Of a stretch of DNA of 64,000 nucleotides, positions 23,457 to 32,972 are shown piece after piece. The notes below the pieces were generated by a model. That model ran no database searches. It had not been told where the DNA came from and worked only from the letters and a program-made list of their open reading frames with translations. The position numbers and the translations under genes are program-made. The first letter of the stretch is position 1, and each line of letters opens with the position of its first letter. Source of the DNA: DATFVA01 sp963774455 (lineage in GTDB: Bacteria; Bacteroidota; Ignavibacteria; Ignavibacteriales; Ignavibacteriaceae); the NCBI GenBank assembly GCA_963774455.1, contig CAVZFD010000001.1, positions 1-64,000 on the forward strand, in the 5' to 3' direction.

Positions 23457-24797
23457 TTAAATACCAAAAGGATAAACAAAATAGACACGGGGTTCGATTC
23501 TCTTCTGCGGCAGATAATCAATAATATTCTTATCATTATCGTAAACCGGGGTGAATGTCCAGTTATACACAACGGACACAACCAGGTAATCGACAGGTTT
23601 ATAGCCTATCTCAAAAAATAGATATGATCTGTCATCGAGTTTAAAGATAGCGGTCTCGTTCCCGATATTGGTTTTATCATATCCGGTTCTTAAAAGGAAC
23701 GGCGCATCTTCGGGAGCGATCTCTGTGTAAAGATGAAGAACTCCGCTCATAGGTGTTTTATCGAGGCGCTGATAACTGCCAACGATATCGAAGATCCCGA
23801 GTACATTTACACCCAGTTCACCGAATATTCCGTTATCAGCATTCTCATTTAGTTCAAGTCGTTGAATCTTACTGTGCACTGTACCCGACTGCCCTACCTG
23901 GAAGCGCTGGATTTCATAAAGGGGACCAAAGTAAGAAGGAAGATAGTGTTTCTGATTGAACCTTCTCTCAAGTTTAGCGTGCGCGCTTATTAAGCCGAGG
24001 GGATTCAATTCTCCAAGTATTCCCACAGCCGTACCGCTGCCGTAATTGAGTATCTTTGCATAGTCAGCATAAAGTTCAACGTTCAGCATTTCGGAATTAA
24101 GAAGCGGGAGTCCGATATCCGCCCCTATAATATTTACTGAGCCCTTATCATCTGTAGCAGTAAAGTTGTCAGTAACAGGATCATAATTTCCGGCAGTAAC
24201 GCCAGCCTTACTGTTAAAGTCACCGGCATAAGAAAGTCCTACTTCAAGGTTCCCGATTATCGGGATAGGTGCAAGAGAAGTAAACTGGAGAGGCCGTACA
24301 TAACCTCTTAAACCAAGCACACCCGCCTCGGAAAATGAAGAGTAAATAGATTCAAAGCCCATCTGTCCAAAGTCGATGTCAAGTACCAGTCCCGTTTTCC
24401 GCGCATCGATAGTAGGACTATTATTATAAGCGTACATAAGGCTTCCGTGTCCGAGGGTATAATAATCAAGGGCGCCAAGCTTTGCATACACCGGATCATT
24501 TTTGAGGCCATAGCGCACATAGCGGATAATGCTAAGGTAATCGGAGAAAGTATTGAAATTTTCCTTACGAAGGTTCCCATTCTTATCGATATCAAGCATC
24601 AGATCAAGTCCGACGCCGAAGTTTGCGAATGATATTTCAGGAGTAAAATGCAGCGTGTAGTAGAGCTCGCCGTCAATCCAGTTCAGTCCCAGACCGCCTG
24701 CCAGTTTTCCTTGTTCAGGCAGCGGGTACTCATTATACTGAGCCTGAGTCAGGAAAGAAATAAGAACAGCAAACAGGACAGTAAAAGATCTCTTCAT
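23457..24797 (-). CDS. Outer-membrane beta-barrel protein, unknown function
   Basis: Protein of 446 residues with a signal peptide (SFTVLFAVLISFLTQAQ). The mature part alternates polar and hydrophobic residues with many Gly, Tyr and Phe, as in barrels, and ends in an aromatic strand (RVYFVYPFGI). I see no catalytic motif and do not recognise the family; several strands (GALDYYTLGHGSLMYAYNN) recall uncharacterised Bacteroidota/Ignavibacteria envelope proteins. It is read after the divergent-looking gap from the EnvC-like gene, 75 nt away on the same strand, and may belong to that operon. Confidence 0.75.
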   Translation of the reverse strand: MKRSFTVLFAVLISFLTQAQYNEYPLPEQGKLAGGLGLNWIDGELYYTLHFTPEISFANFGVGLDLMLDIDKNGNLRKENFNTFSDYLSIIRYVRYGLKNDPVYAKLGALDYYTLGHGSLMYAYNNSPTIDARKTGLVLDIDFGQMGFESIYSSFSEAGVLGLRGYVRPLQFTSLAPIPIIGNLEVGLSYAGDFNSKAGVTAGNYDPVTDNFTATDDKGSVNIIGADIGLPLLNSEMLNVELYADYAKILNYGSGTAVGILGELNPLGLISAHAKLERRFNQKHYLPSYFGPLYEIQRFQVGQSGTVHSKIQRLELNENADNGIFGELGVNVLGIFDIVGSYQRLDKTPMSGVLHLYTEIAPEDAPFLLRTGYDKTNIGNETAIFKLDDRSYLFFEIGYKPVDYLVVSVVYNWTFTPVYDNDKNIIDYLPQKRIEPRVYFVYPFGI

Positions 24798-24872
24798 GGC
24801 ATCCTCCCGATTAAATTATCATTTTCATATTAATAAATATAACTATTTCAGTTTTTATTGAAAGTGGCGGGA

Positions 24873-26159
24873 TTATTTCCTTGCAAGCCAGGTTTCAGGA
24901 TTCTGATTTTCGCGGGAATTCCAGATCTCGAAATGCAGTATTTTTCCGTCAATGCTGTCTCCCACCTGAGCAATTACACTGCCCGGTTTCACTTTATCCC
25001 CTTCATTGACATAGATCTCGGAAAGGTGGCTGTAAACCGTCCTATAATCTCCCTTATGTGTTATAATCACCACACTGCCGTAACCAGGGATCCAGTCGAT
25101 TGCAGATATAACCCCCCCGCTTACAGCTTTAACTTTTATATCCTTAGATGCCGCGATATCCACGCCATAGTTCAGCATTACAGTGTTTGTTTTGGTGTTC
25201 CTGTTCTCGCCGTATTTTCTAATGATTTTACCGCTGGAGACTGGCCAGTTCAAACGGCCTTTCAGAGATGAGAAAGAGGCAAATTCCGAAGTTGAAAGAT
25301 TAACATCGTACACAGACGATTCGTTAACACCGTTCTCAGATTTTATTTCAGCGATATCATTTGCGGGTCTTACATCGCCCTTAAGTTTTTCTCTTGCCAG
25401 CCTGTCAGCTTCTTCTTTCTTTTTTCTCTCCGCTTCGGCGATAAGGTTAGTGATCATACTTCTGATTTTTATCTCAGCCTGTTTTTTAGCCTCAATATCT
25501 TTCTTCAGTTCAGATTTATCGTGCTTTATTACATTAAGTATTTTCTTCCGTTCATCGAGCCGGCTCAGGAGTGTGTTCTCCTCCTTCGCTTTTTCGGAGG
25601 CAAGTCTGGCTTTTTCTTCCTTCTCTTTTTTCATTATCTCTTTTTCAACGATCAGCTGCTCCCTGCTCTCTTTCAGCTTAGCAATATCCTTTATTCTTTG
25701 TCCGGAAAACTTCTCAAGGTATTTCATACGGAGCAGTCCCTGCTGAACCGAAGATGAGTTTACAACCATCTCCAGCTCATCCGGCTGACCATGCATATAA
25801 ACAGCCTTTACGTACTTAGCATAATTTTCCTGCAGCAGTTTAATATCTCCCTCAAGCTTACTAATTTTTTGCTGACTATCTTTTATCCCGGCTTCCCTCT
25901 GCTTCACTTCGCCCCTGTATGATCCTATAAGCTTATTGAGCAGAAAACTCTGGCGGCTGTAATTCTCAATCACCGAGAAAGATTCCTTTTCTATCTTCGT
26001 TTTGGTCTTCAGTTTTGTTTCAAGCGAATTGATTTCATCTTTTATAGAGGAAAGCTGTCCCTGCTTTGTCTTAATCTCCTGTTCCTGCGAAAACAGGCTC
26101 CCCGAAGCGATGAGCAGGATCAAGGCAACTACAATGTATTTGTGAAAAGCTATGATCAT
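24873..26159 (-). CDS. EnvC-like murein hydrolase activator (degenerate M23 domain)
   Basis: Periplasmic protein of 428 residues: signal peptide (VVALILLIASGSLFSQ), a long coiled coil (about 25-270, rich in Lys/Glu), then a LytM/M23 domain (about 310-428). The usual zinc ligands are incomplete: the first His of the HxxxD motif is Asn (LNYGVDIAA), and the HxH motif reads ILHFEIW, with only the last His. This is the pattern of EnvC-type activators, which switch on cell-wall amidases during division instead of cutting peptidoglycan. The start overlaps the DUF4292 stop, so the two are translationally coupled. Confidence 0.88.
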   Translation of the reverse strand: MIIAFHKYIVVALILLIASGSLFSQEQEIKTKQGQLSSIKDEINSLETKLKTKTKIEKESFSVIENYSRQSFLLNKLIGSYRGEVKQREAGIKDSQQKISKLEGDIKLLQENYAKYVKAVYMHGQPDELEMVVNSSSVQQGLLRMKYLEKFSGQRIKDIAKLKESREQLIVEKEIMKKEKEEKARLASEKAKEENTLLSRLDERKKILNVIKHDKSELKKDIEAKKQAEIKIRSMITNLIAEAERKKKEEADRLAREKLKGDVRPANDIAEIKSENGVNESSVYDVNLSTSEFASFSSLKGRLNWPVSSGKIIRKYGENRNTKTNTVMLNYGVDIAASKDIKVKAVSGGVISAIDWIPGYGSVVIITHKGDYRTVYSHLSEIYVNEGDKVKPGSVIAQVGDSIDGKILHFEIWNSRENQNPETWLARK

Positions 26160-26947
26160 CAGATCTTAATTATTGAAGCGTCCTTTGGGACTTTAAAGTC
26201 AATATAAATATTGGGATTATTTGCTTCCATATTTTTATAGTCGATGCTGATATGCTGGTTCTCCTGCGGCCGTTCAACTTCAATTTTGTAGGGTACAGGA
26301 ACACCCTGCATGATACTAAATTTGGAATAATTACCCTGAAGTGCAAGTTCGCTGCGGCTATCCCACAGGTAGTACTTTGTAATACCCAGTTCCCTTACAT
26401 CTACCTGATACTGGGTTTTTGTATTCAGTACTGAATCGACATAGGTCAGTACGTACTGGTCGTAGTCAACTTTATATTCATCAGGTAACTTGTAAAGATT
26501 TTTCGTCAGGTTGACGGAACCTACGAAGGCATCTATAATGTCGTTAAAAGGCAGGTTAATGTGAAATATATCCTCAAGCATCTCATTGCTCGGTGTGCCC
26601 TCATATGCTGTGTTCTCCAGGGCGTCATAAAAAACAAAGTTATCTTTTGTAACCAGCGCCTGTGCGAGCTCAATTCCGAAAGGACCCATAATGCTAAGGT
26701 AAATTGAATCTGGCTTGTTTATAACTACCCTGAAGTTTGCACTATTATTTATCTGCGGTGATTTTACGGCTATAGTTCCATAACCTTCAAAGCTTTTAAT
26801 CCGGCGCCTGTTAACCTCAAGTTTATTTATCAGCCTTTCCGAAGGAAGGAGTTCGATATCCTCGTTAGGCTGGGATGGAACGCAGCCGTTAAACAGGAAA
26901 GGAATCATTTCAATGAGCAGCAGTAAAGAGAGGATATATCTTTTCAA
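26159..26947 (-). CDS. DUF4292 lipoprotein (LolB-like)
   Basis: Lipoprotein of 262 residues: the signal ends in a lipobox (FLFNGC, Cys near residue 22). The mature sequence matches the DUF4292 pattern (SFEGYGTIAVKSP, FRVVINKPDSIYLSIMGPFG, FYDALENTAYEGTPS), a fold thought to be related to the lipoprotein carriers LolA/LolB. It overlaps the TPR gene by 4 nt and the EnvC-like gene by 1 nt. The order TPR-DUF4292-EnvC is a common arrangement in Bacteroidota. A role in outer-membrane or envelope assembly is inferred. Confidence 0.85.
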   Translation of the reverse strand: MKRYILSLLLLIEMIPFLFNGCVPSQPNEDIELLPSERLINKLEVNRRRIKSFEGYGTIAVKSPQINNSANFRVVINKPDSIYLSIMGPFGIELAQALVTKDNFVFYDALENTAYEGTPSNEMLEDIFHINLPFNDIIDAFVGSVNLTKNLYKLPDEYKVDYDQYVLTYVDSVLNTKTQYQVDVRELGITKYYLWDSRSELALQGNYSKFSIMQGVPVPYKIEVERPQENQHISIDYKNMEANNPNIYIDFKVPKDASIIKI

Positions 26948-28773
26948 ATTTCACCTTTTTCAATTTTGATTTTAACCCGGTTGTTTGTAGAGTCAAGGCT
27001 CAGAGATTTCTCCCAGTTCTTTTTTGCTTTGTCTTTATTACCCAGCTTATAATTTATATCGCCGAGGTGTTCAAGCATGACAGAACTTTCGCCCCCGACT
27101 TTTATTGCCTGTTCAATATATTCTTTAGCCTTTTCATACTGACCAAGCTTATAGTAGACCCAGCCGATGGTATCGAGGTATGATGAGTTCAACGGTTCTT
27201 TTTCGATAGCAATCTTTGCCATTTGCAAAGCTTCTTCAAGCTTTATACCTCTTTCAGATAAAGAGTACGCGAAGTTGTTGTTAACGAGGGCATTGGCAGA
27301 ATCGATGCTCAGGGCTTCTTCGTAGGTGCTGTCGCAGGCCTCCCAGTTTTCAAGTCCGTCGTATATTAGTCCCAGCGTCCCCAGCAGGTTCACATTACCC
27401 GGTGAAAGTTTCAGGGCCTTCTTAAGATATTCAGCGGCCTCTAGATTCTCTTTAAGCTGGTTGAGTGTAAAGCCATAGGCAGAGAGTGCGTTCACATCGT
27501 CAGGATTTAGGTCCACCGCCTTCTTAAGGTACGGTTTAGCTCCTGCCGCATTATTGCTCTGTGCCAGCGAAAGACCAAGTATCAGGTTTACAGTAAAGTC
27601 ATCAGGAAAAAGCTGAATAGCCTCATTCATGACCTTTACTGCCTCATAGTATTTCTTATTATCAAAATAGAGTCCCCCCAGTCTTACCCATGCCTGCACA
27701 TTCCAGCCGGCCATTTTTGTAACCTGCTCAAACTGTTTTATTGCAGCAGAATCCTGGTGCTCATTTATTGCAATCGCACCGAGGTACATCTTCACTTCCC
27801 AGTCGGTAGTATCCCTATCGATTTTCTCGAAGAACTCCTTTGCAACGGGTGTAAGCGTAGAATCCTTCAGCGACTGCAGAAAGTATGATCTGCCTACACT
27901 TATCTTTGCTTCAAGAGGAACATCAGTTTTATCAAGGATATAAGAAAACTCCTTCGCGGCATTCTCCCAGTCGCCTTTATCAATGAAGACCTGTGCTTTT
28001 TTCTCCCTTGCCTCCATGTCATCCGGATTCAGCTGGAGAAGATCGTCAGCTGCCTGAAGGGCCTCATCATATTTCTCAGCCTTTGTATAATAATCGATCA
28101 GCAGTTTATAGAGAGAAGCATTTCCCGGATCAATTTTAAGAAGTTCCTTTATTGTGTTTGCTGCCTCATCAATGCTGCCCATCTTTTCGTAAAGTTCTGC
28201 AATTCGAATCAGCACATTCCAGTCGGCGCCTATCACCCCCGTCAGTTTTTTATAAATCCTGATCGCGCTAAGGGGTTTCGAATTTTCATAGATACGTGCC
28301 AGCCTGTAATAAGAAGTAAGAGAAGAGGAATCCTGTGCTATCATACTTTCAAGCACAACAGCAGCGGAATCGAACTGGGACGCCGAGGAAAATATATCCG
28401 CCAGCTGAGATCTATACTCCATCCGGCCGGGATTAAGCTGCACTGCCTTTTTCGTATACTGTAATGCCTGGGGGGTCTTTCCGAGGTAATAATAACTCTT
28501 ACCCACCGCGTAATAAATTCCCGCACTGGTGTCATATTTAAGTGAATTCTGGAATTCAATTATGGCTTTGGCGTAATCGCCTTCTGTTTCAAAGATTGAA
28601 CCATTAATGAAGTGCTCCAGAGCTTTGCTTTTGCTATCGGCGGGACTAAGCGAATCGCTTATCTGTTCATCATTCTGAATATCTTCATCCTGCACTATTG
28701 TCTTTTCTGAAGATGAACATCCGGCATATAATAATAATAAAACTGCTGAAATCAGCACAGAGAATTTTGTCAT
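26944..28773 (-). CDS. TPR-repeat lipoprotein
   Basis: Protein of 609 residues. I chose ATG 28773 because it starts a lipoprotein signal (FSVLISAVLLLLYAGCSSS, lipobox Cys near residue 20); a start at 28818 would add an unlikely leader. The rest is a solenoid of roughly fifteen tetratricopeptide repeats (for example AIIEFQNSLKYD, KAVQLNPG, KALKLSPGNVNLLGTLG, KEYIEQAIKVGG). TPR arrays hold protein partners together. It leads the operon with the DUF4292 lipoprotein and EnvC-like activator, which suggests an envelope assembly or division complex. Confidence 0.88.
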   Translation of the reverse strand: MTKFSVLISAVLLLLYAGCSSSEKTIVQDEDIQNDEQISDSLSPADSKSKALEHFINGSIFETEGDYAKAIIEFQNSLKYDTSAGIYYAVGKSYYYLGKTPQALQYTKKAVQLNPGRMEYRSQLADIFSSASQFDSAAVVLESMIAQDSSSLTSYYRLARIYENSKPLSAIRIYKKLTGVIGADWNVLIRIAELYEKMGSIDEAANTIKELLKIDPGNASLYKLLIDYYTKAEKYDEALQAADDLLQLNPDDMEAREKKAQVFIDKGDWENAAKEFSYILDKTDVPLEAKISVGRSYFLQSLKDSTLTPVAKEFFEKIDRDTTDWEVKMYLGAIAINEHQDSAAIKQFEQVTKMAGWNVQAWVRLGGLYFDNKKYYEAVKVMNEAIQLFPDDFTVNLILGLSLAQSNNAAGAKPYLKKAVDLNPDDVNALSAYGFTLNQLKENLEAAEYLKKALKLSPGNVNLLGTLGLIYDGLENWEACDSTYEEALSIDSANALVNNNFAYSLSERGIKLEEALQMAKIAIEKEPLNSSYLDTIGWVYYKLGQYEKAKEYIEQAIKVGGESSVMLEHLGDINYKLGNKDKAKKNWEKSLSLDSTNNRVKIKIEKGEI

Positions 28774-28873
28774 AATATCCAGGGTTAATTCGGAAAAAAT
28801 ATTGCTCTGACCATTCAATTACAAGGCACTTGACTATATCAGTTCAGGTTAGCGATGCCTTAAAACGATTTTC

Positions 28874-28904
28874 TTGCGTACAAATATACTAAACTATATC
28901 TTTG
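28874..28904 (+). promoter_or_regulatory. Bacteroidota-type -33/-7 promoter for the ATP-grasp gene
   Basis: TTG at 28874-28876 and TATCTTTG at 28897-28904 (consensus TAnnTTTG) are 20 nt apart, the spacing expected for the primary sigma factor of Bacteroidota. The start codon follows 19 nt after the -7 box. A TATATTTG box also lies at 30263, before the gene at 30300. Confidence 0.5.
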
Positions 28905-28923
28905 CAAAAAGTTTTGAGAGAAA

Positions 28924-29834
28924 TGACGACTTACGATCTTGCGCTTGCATACGTATGGGAATACGATAGTGATTTTATAAAGCTTGTGGAGAAGAAGTTC
29001 CAGGAAGCGGGACTCTCTACCTACGTTATAACTGAAAACAATATAGACGTGGTGCTCGAGCTGGTAACCAAAAGAAAATTGCATTTTCATTTTTACCTCG
29101 ACCGTGCATGGGATGTTGATGAACGATACGAAAACCTGGGAAAGATTCTCACGCGCCGCCAGGGCATTCTCTTTAATCCCTACAGGAAAGTTCTCCATGC
29201 AATTGATAAAGCGAGCATGCACCTTGAATTTATTACGGCAGGAATGCATGTCCCTTACTCCATTATAATACCACCTCATAGCGAGAGTGAAGAACTTTTT
29301 ATATCATTGGAGGACCTTGCCAAACTGGGACGGCCTTTTATAATAAAACCGTGCAATACCACCGGGGGCGGGGTCGGCGTGGTTACCGGCGCCGAAACGC
29401 TGAAAGAGATACTTGATGAAAGGGTTACCCATTGCGACGATAAATACCTGCTGCAGGAAAAAATATATCCCAAAATTCTCGACGGAAGAAGAGCATGGTT
29501 CCGGTCATTCTGGGCTTTCGGAAAGGCAATTCCGGTCTGGTGGGACGATCAGACTCATCTTTACGAGCAAATTCAGCCTGAGCAATATAAGAACTTCAGA
29601 CTTTCCAACCTGCGCAGGATCACAAAAAAAATAGCGGAGCTTACCTCGCTTGATTTCTTCTCAATTGAAATTGTTCTCAACAAGGATGATAACTTCCTCC
29701 TTATAGATTATATGAATGACCAATGTGATATGAGGATGAAATCAGGACACTACGACGGCATTCCCGATAATATCGTTCATGAAATTATTAAGAATATGGT
29801 GAGATTTACTTTGCGAATAAAATCTTCCGCCTGA
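28924..29834 (+). CDS. ATP-grasp domain protein
   Basis: Cytosolic protein of 303 residues. ATG 28924 is preferred over the TTG at 28902 because the latter overlaps the predicted -7 promoter box. The ATP-grasp pattern is visible: PFIIKPCNTTGGGVGVV (phosphate loop region), KYLLQEKIYPKI, and a C-terminal acidic metal-binding segment FSIEIVLNKDDNFLLIDYMN. Such enzymes ligate a carboxylate to an amine or thiol using ATP. The substrate cannot be told. It is followed after 2 nt by a small membrane-anchored protein gene. Confidence 0.8.
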
Positions 29835-29836
29835 AG

Positions 29837-30235
29837 ATGAACAGGAGAACACCTATTTACATCATCGTTATACTGATTCTGCTTATTGCTGCCTTTGCAG
29901 TGCATAACTACCTGGTAAGCATTTACGAGGTGATTTACAAAATTGAACCTGAAGCTCTTTACGCAGATAACCAATCCGAAGTTACAATTACAGCTGTTCC
30001 CCTCAACGGTTTGGGAGGAAGAGCTTGGTTCAGAAAAGCCGAGGCTTCATACACCATTACCGAAGGAAATGACCTTGTTCAGGTTATTAAACGCGACGAG
30101 GCTGGTGGAATCCTGGTTCTCAGAGCAAAGGACAGACCGGGAACTGTAAAGTTGACGGTAAAATCACCCCTTGCTCTTCTGCCGTCACCTATTGCGATAA
30201 ATATATATTCAAACCTGGTTGAAGTAAAACATTAA
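29837..30235 (+). CDS. Membrane-anchored protein with an Ig-like domain
   Basis: Protein of 132 residues: a single N-terminal helix (PIYIIVILILLIAAFAVHNY) and an exported beta-rich domain (YADNQSEVTITAVPLNGLGG, GILVLRAKDRPGTVKLTVKS) that resembles bacterial Ig-like folds. It starts 2 nt after the ATP-grasp stop and is surely co-transcribed with it. No known family is recognised. Confidence 0.7.
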   Translation: MNRRTPIYIIVILILLIAAFAVHNYLVSIYEVIYKIEPEALYADNQSEVTITAVPLNGLGGRAWFRKAEASYTITEGNDLVQVIKRDEAGGILVLRAKDRPGTVKLTVKSPLALLPSPIAINIYSNLVEVKH

Positions 30236-30299
30236 GTGAATGAAATAATATGAAATAATTACTATATTTGTGAAGAAAGAAAATGTCCCTGAGGAAAAA

Positions 30300-31073
30300 A
30301 TGAAAACTTTCATTACAGCCGTCGTTTTAATATCCGTAATCTCAGTAAATATTTACCCCCAGGGTACAGCAGGGGAAAATGCGAAATTCGAATACAGGAC
30401 GCTTATCGATATGCCTACGGCAGGGATTCTTGAAAAAGGCTTTGTCGGGGCTACTACCGATGTCCTTCCTATGGGAGTTGTTATTGAGAAGCTGGAAGTC
30501 GGGGCCTTTGATAACGTAAGTTTCGGTATCTCTTACGGCGGAGCTAACGTAATCGGTGAAGGGAAAATCGACTGGTACAAGCTTCCGGGTGTTAATATTC
30601 GGTTCCGGCTGTTTAACGAGGCACTAACCTTCCCAGCAATTTCAATTGGTTTCGATTCCCAGGGCAAGGGCCTTTTCCACGATTCATCAGGCAGGTATGA
30701 TATTAAATCCCCCGGTTTTTATGCTGCAGCCAGTAAAAATTTTGCTTTTCTGGGTTATCTAAGTGTTCACGCAGCGGCTGCTTATTCTCTTGAATCAAAA
30801 GACGGTGATAATTTTGTTGATCTTTATGTAGGAGCAGAAAAGACACTCGGTAATTCAGTTTCGCTCATTGCGGAATACAACTTTGCTTTCAATGATAACG
30901 GGACCAAATACTTCGGGGGCGACAACGGATATCTGAATGCCGGAATCAAATGGTCGGTCGGTGCCGGTTTTACTCTCGAATTTGATCTGCGCGACCTTTT
31001 AAGCAACAAAAAACTGAGTCCCTCTGCTGCAGACAGAGCATTAAAAATCGAGTACATCAAATCAATCTTCTAG
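30300..31073 (+). CDS. Outer-membrane beta-barrel protein
   Basis: Protein of 257 residues. ATG 30300 has a GAGGA Shine-Dalgarno sequence and starts a signal peptide (KTFITAVVLISVISVNIYPQ); the upstream GTG at 30270 does not. The mature part is rich in Gly/aromatic strands (VGAFDNVSFGISYGGANVIG, LNAGIKWSVGAGFTLEFDL), typical of a small barrel. Nearly the same pattern is found in uncharacterised YjbH-like or conserved barrel proteins, but I cannot assign it with certainty. Confidence 0.75.
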   Translation: MKTFITAVVLISVISVNIYPQGTAGENAKFEYRTLIDMPTAGILEKGFVGATTDVLPMGVVIEKLEVGAFDNVSFGISYGGANVIGEGKIDWYKLPGVNIRFRLFNEALTFPAISIGFDSQGKGLFHDSSGRYDIKSPGFYAAASKNFAFLGYLSVHAAAAYSLESKDGDNFVDLYVGAEKTLGNSVSLIAEYNFAFNDNGTKYFGGDNGYLNAGIKWSVGAGFTLEFDLRDLLSNKKLSPSAADRALKIEYIKSIF

Positions 31074-31243
31074 ATTAGCCTCATATGTAGAATATTTTAT
31101 ACAAAAGAATCTATTATTCTATACATCACACCCCGAAATGAAACTTTACACCCCCGAAATTTGTCTATTATATAGAAATTTAATCCTTTAATCAGGCTTG
31201 ATTTTTGCGCATATTAAGGTAGTTATTTTTCGGAGGAAAGGTC

Positions 31244-32470
31244 ATGAAGAATTTCATTTACATATTATCAGCAGCAGCCCTGCTTTTCACAGGCTGTTAT
31301 ACACAGCTTGCCACAAGGGACCGCGGTTACACTGACAGCGGTCAAGGTACGAGCTCCCAGGGTACATACGGCAACGACCAGGGATATACAGACCAGGGCG
31401 GCGGTTATGCGTATGATGATTCCTCTCAATACTACGGTGATCAGTACTATGATGACAGTACAGCATACTACGATGACAGCATGGCATACTATGATAACAG
31501 AGGATACAGTAACAACAGTGATTATAATTACGGGAGTAACAACTCTCCTGATTATTATGATAACTTTTATTATTCGTATCCTTCTTACAGCCGGTACTTC
31601 TGGGGCTATCATCCGTCAATCGTAATCGGTCTCGGATGGAACAGCTGGTATAATAACTCGTTCTGCTATGACCCATTTTACTGGGGATACTGGAACAGCT
31701 GGGGCTACCCCGGATGGAGCTGTCTGCCGTTCTATTATTATTACCCTTCACCATGGTATAGTGGATACAATTCCTATTACTACGGAGGATATCCCACATT
31801 CACACACAACTATTATACTTCAAGAGACAGAAACAGGGATATCAGAAGAATAAGAAATCTTGATGGACTCAGAGGCGGCAGGACCAGGAGTGAAATTGTT
31901 TCCAGGGATCGAAATACAGACCAAAGCCTGGGAAAACGAGAACGTGAAATTTCAAGATTAAATCCCGCTACCCGGACTTCAAAAGAAGGAGTTAAAACCG
32001 GAAGAGACCTCAGGGTAAGAGAACCTCAGAAAGAGGCAAGACTCCGTCCGGGAACCAAAGAAGGACAGCGGATAAGACCCGGTGAGCAAAAAGCACCCAG
32101 AATAGATCAGAGAAGAACACCGCCCCGGATACAGAACAGGAATGACAACAGGAAAGAAACAAGAGTTAGTCCGCCTTATATCCGTAAGAATACTGAAGGC
32201 AGAACAAACAACGGAAACGTAAGACCGCGAAGCTATACTCCCCCGCGCAGAGAATACAGACCTCCGCAGAGGACAGCCCCGCCAAAGCACTATACTCCTC
32301 CTCAGAGGAGCAGTTCTCCAAGGACTTACTCTCCGCCCCAGCGAAATAATCCACCGCGGAATTCTACACCGCCGTCCTATTCACCGCCGCAGAGGAGTTC
32401 TAATCCTCCTTCCTCTCACAACAGCGGCACTCGTTCAGGCGGCAGCAGTTCCGGCAGAAGCAGAAGATAG
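31244..32470 (+). CDS. Tyr-rich, Pro/Arg-tailed lipoprotein
   Basis: Protein of 408 residues of unknown family. The signal ends in a lipobox (LLFTGCYTQ, Cys near residue 18). Residues about 25-190 are extremely rich in Tyr, Asp, Asn, Ser, Gly and Trp (YYDDSTAYYDDSMAYYDN). Residues about 195-290 are Arg-rich and charged, and the tail is built from PPQR/YTPP/YSPP units ending SSGRSRR. Low complexity makes homology unreliable. A strong GGAGGAAAG Shine-Dalgarno sequence precedes it. It lies 11 nt before a second lipoprotein that begins with the same GCYT sequence, so the pair likely works together at the cell surface. Confidence 0.8.
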   Translation: MKNFIYILSAAALLFTGCYTQLATRDRGYTDSGQGTSSQGTYGNDQGYTDQGGGYAYDDSSQYYGDQYYDDSTAYYDDSMAYYDNRGYSNNSDYNYGSNNSPDYYDNFYYSYPSYSRYFWGYHPSIVIGLGWNSWYNNSFCYDPFYWGYWNSWGYPGWSCLPFYYYYPSPWYSGYNSYYYGGYPTFTHNYYTSRDRNRDIRRIRNLDGLRGGRTRSEIVSRDRNTDQSLGKREREISRLNPATRTSKEGVKTGRDLRVREPQKEARLRPGTKEGQRIRPGEQKAPRIDQRRTPPRIQNRNDNRKETRVSPPYIRKNTEGRTNNGNVRPRSYTPPRREYRPPQRTAPPKHYTPPQRSSSPRTYSPPQRNNPPRNSTPPSYSPPQRSSNPPSSHNSGTRSGGSSSGRSRR

Positions 32471-32481
32471 GAGCTTGAAAA

Positions 32482-32970
32482 ATGAAAACGATAACACTTA
32501 AAATCATATTTATTACTTTAGTGATGTTGGGATTGAACGGATGTTATACAGTCATCTGGAGTCCTGATTCCGAATTCCCTACAGAGGACAATTCCACAAC
32601 GAATATTTATTACGGGGACGCATACTACGGCGATTACTATTACTTCTATGATACACCGTGGTGGTGGGATTACACTCCTCCGACTGTAAGCAGGCAGACA
32701 AGAGAGAATACAGGATCTCAGTCAATAAGGGATCTTGGCAGAGGTCAGGAGCCCAGCCGGCCGATAGTAATTGAAACTGCTCCCCCATCCCGGAATGCAG
32801 ACAATGGCGATACAAGCACTACCGGGAATAAAGGAAATAATGGTTCGTCTACTGAAACTGTGAGAAGTTCTTCTTCCTCAAACTCAGGTTCTTCAGGCAG
32901 AGAGAGTTCATCCAGCGGAAGCACAGTAAGAAACAATAACGGCGGAAGAAGTTCAGGGGGAAGGAAATAA
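32482..32970 (+). CDS. Second low-complexity lipoprotein
   Basis: Protein of 162 residues with a lipoprotein signal (LVMLGLNGCYTVIWSP, Cys near 21). A short Tyr/Trp-rich segment (IYYGDAYYGDYYYFYDT, PWWWDYTPP) is followed by a Ser/Asn/Gly-rich tail (SSSSNSGSSGRESSSSGS). It looks like a shortened relative of the gene before it. It ends 2 nt before the barrel protein gene, so all three form one operon. Function unknown. Confidence 0.78.
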   Translation: MKTITLKIIFITLVMLGLNGCYTVIWSPDSEFPTEDNSTTNIYYGDAYYGDYYYFYDTPWWWDYTPPTVSRQTRENTGSQSIRDLGRGQEPSRPIVIETAPPSRNADNGDTSTTGNKGNNGSSTETVRSSSSSNSGSSGRESSSSGSTVRNNNGGRSSGGRK

Positions 32971-32972
32971 TT

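Noticed and set aside
23486..23510. GGGTTCGATTCTC, like a tRNA T arm.
   Set aside because: It lies inside the coding end of the barrel protein and no acceptor or anticodon stem can be built around it.
31175..31200. AAATTTAATCCTTTAATCAGG as another copy of the shared element.
   Set aside because: It lacks the GGG arm and the CATCC core; similarity is limited to TAATCCTTT.
31268..31853. Long overlapping frames on both strands across the Tyr-rich lipoprotein gene.
   Set aside because: They are by-products of the biased TAT/TAC/GAT codon repetition; none has a ribosome site or recognisable domain.
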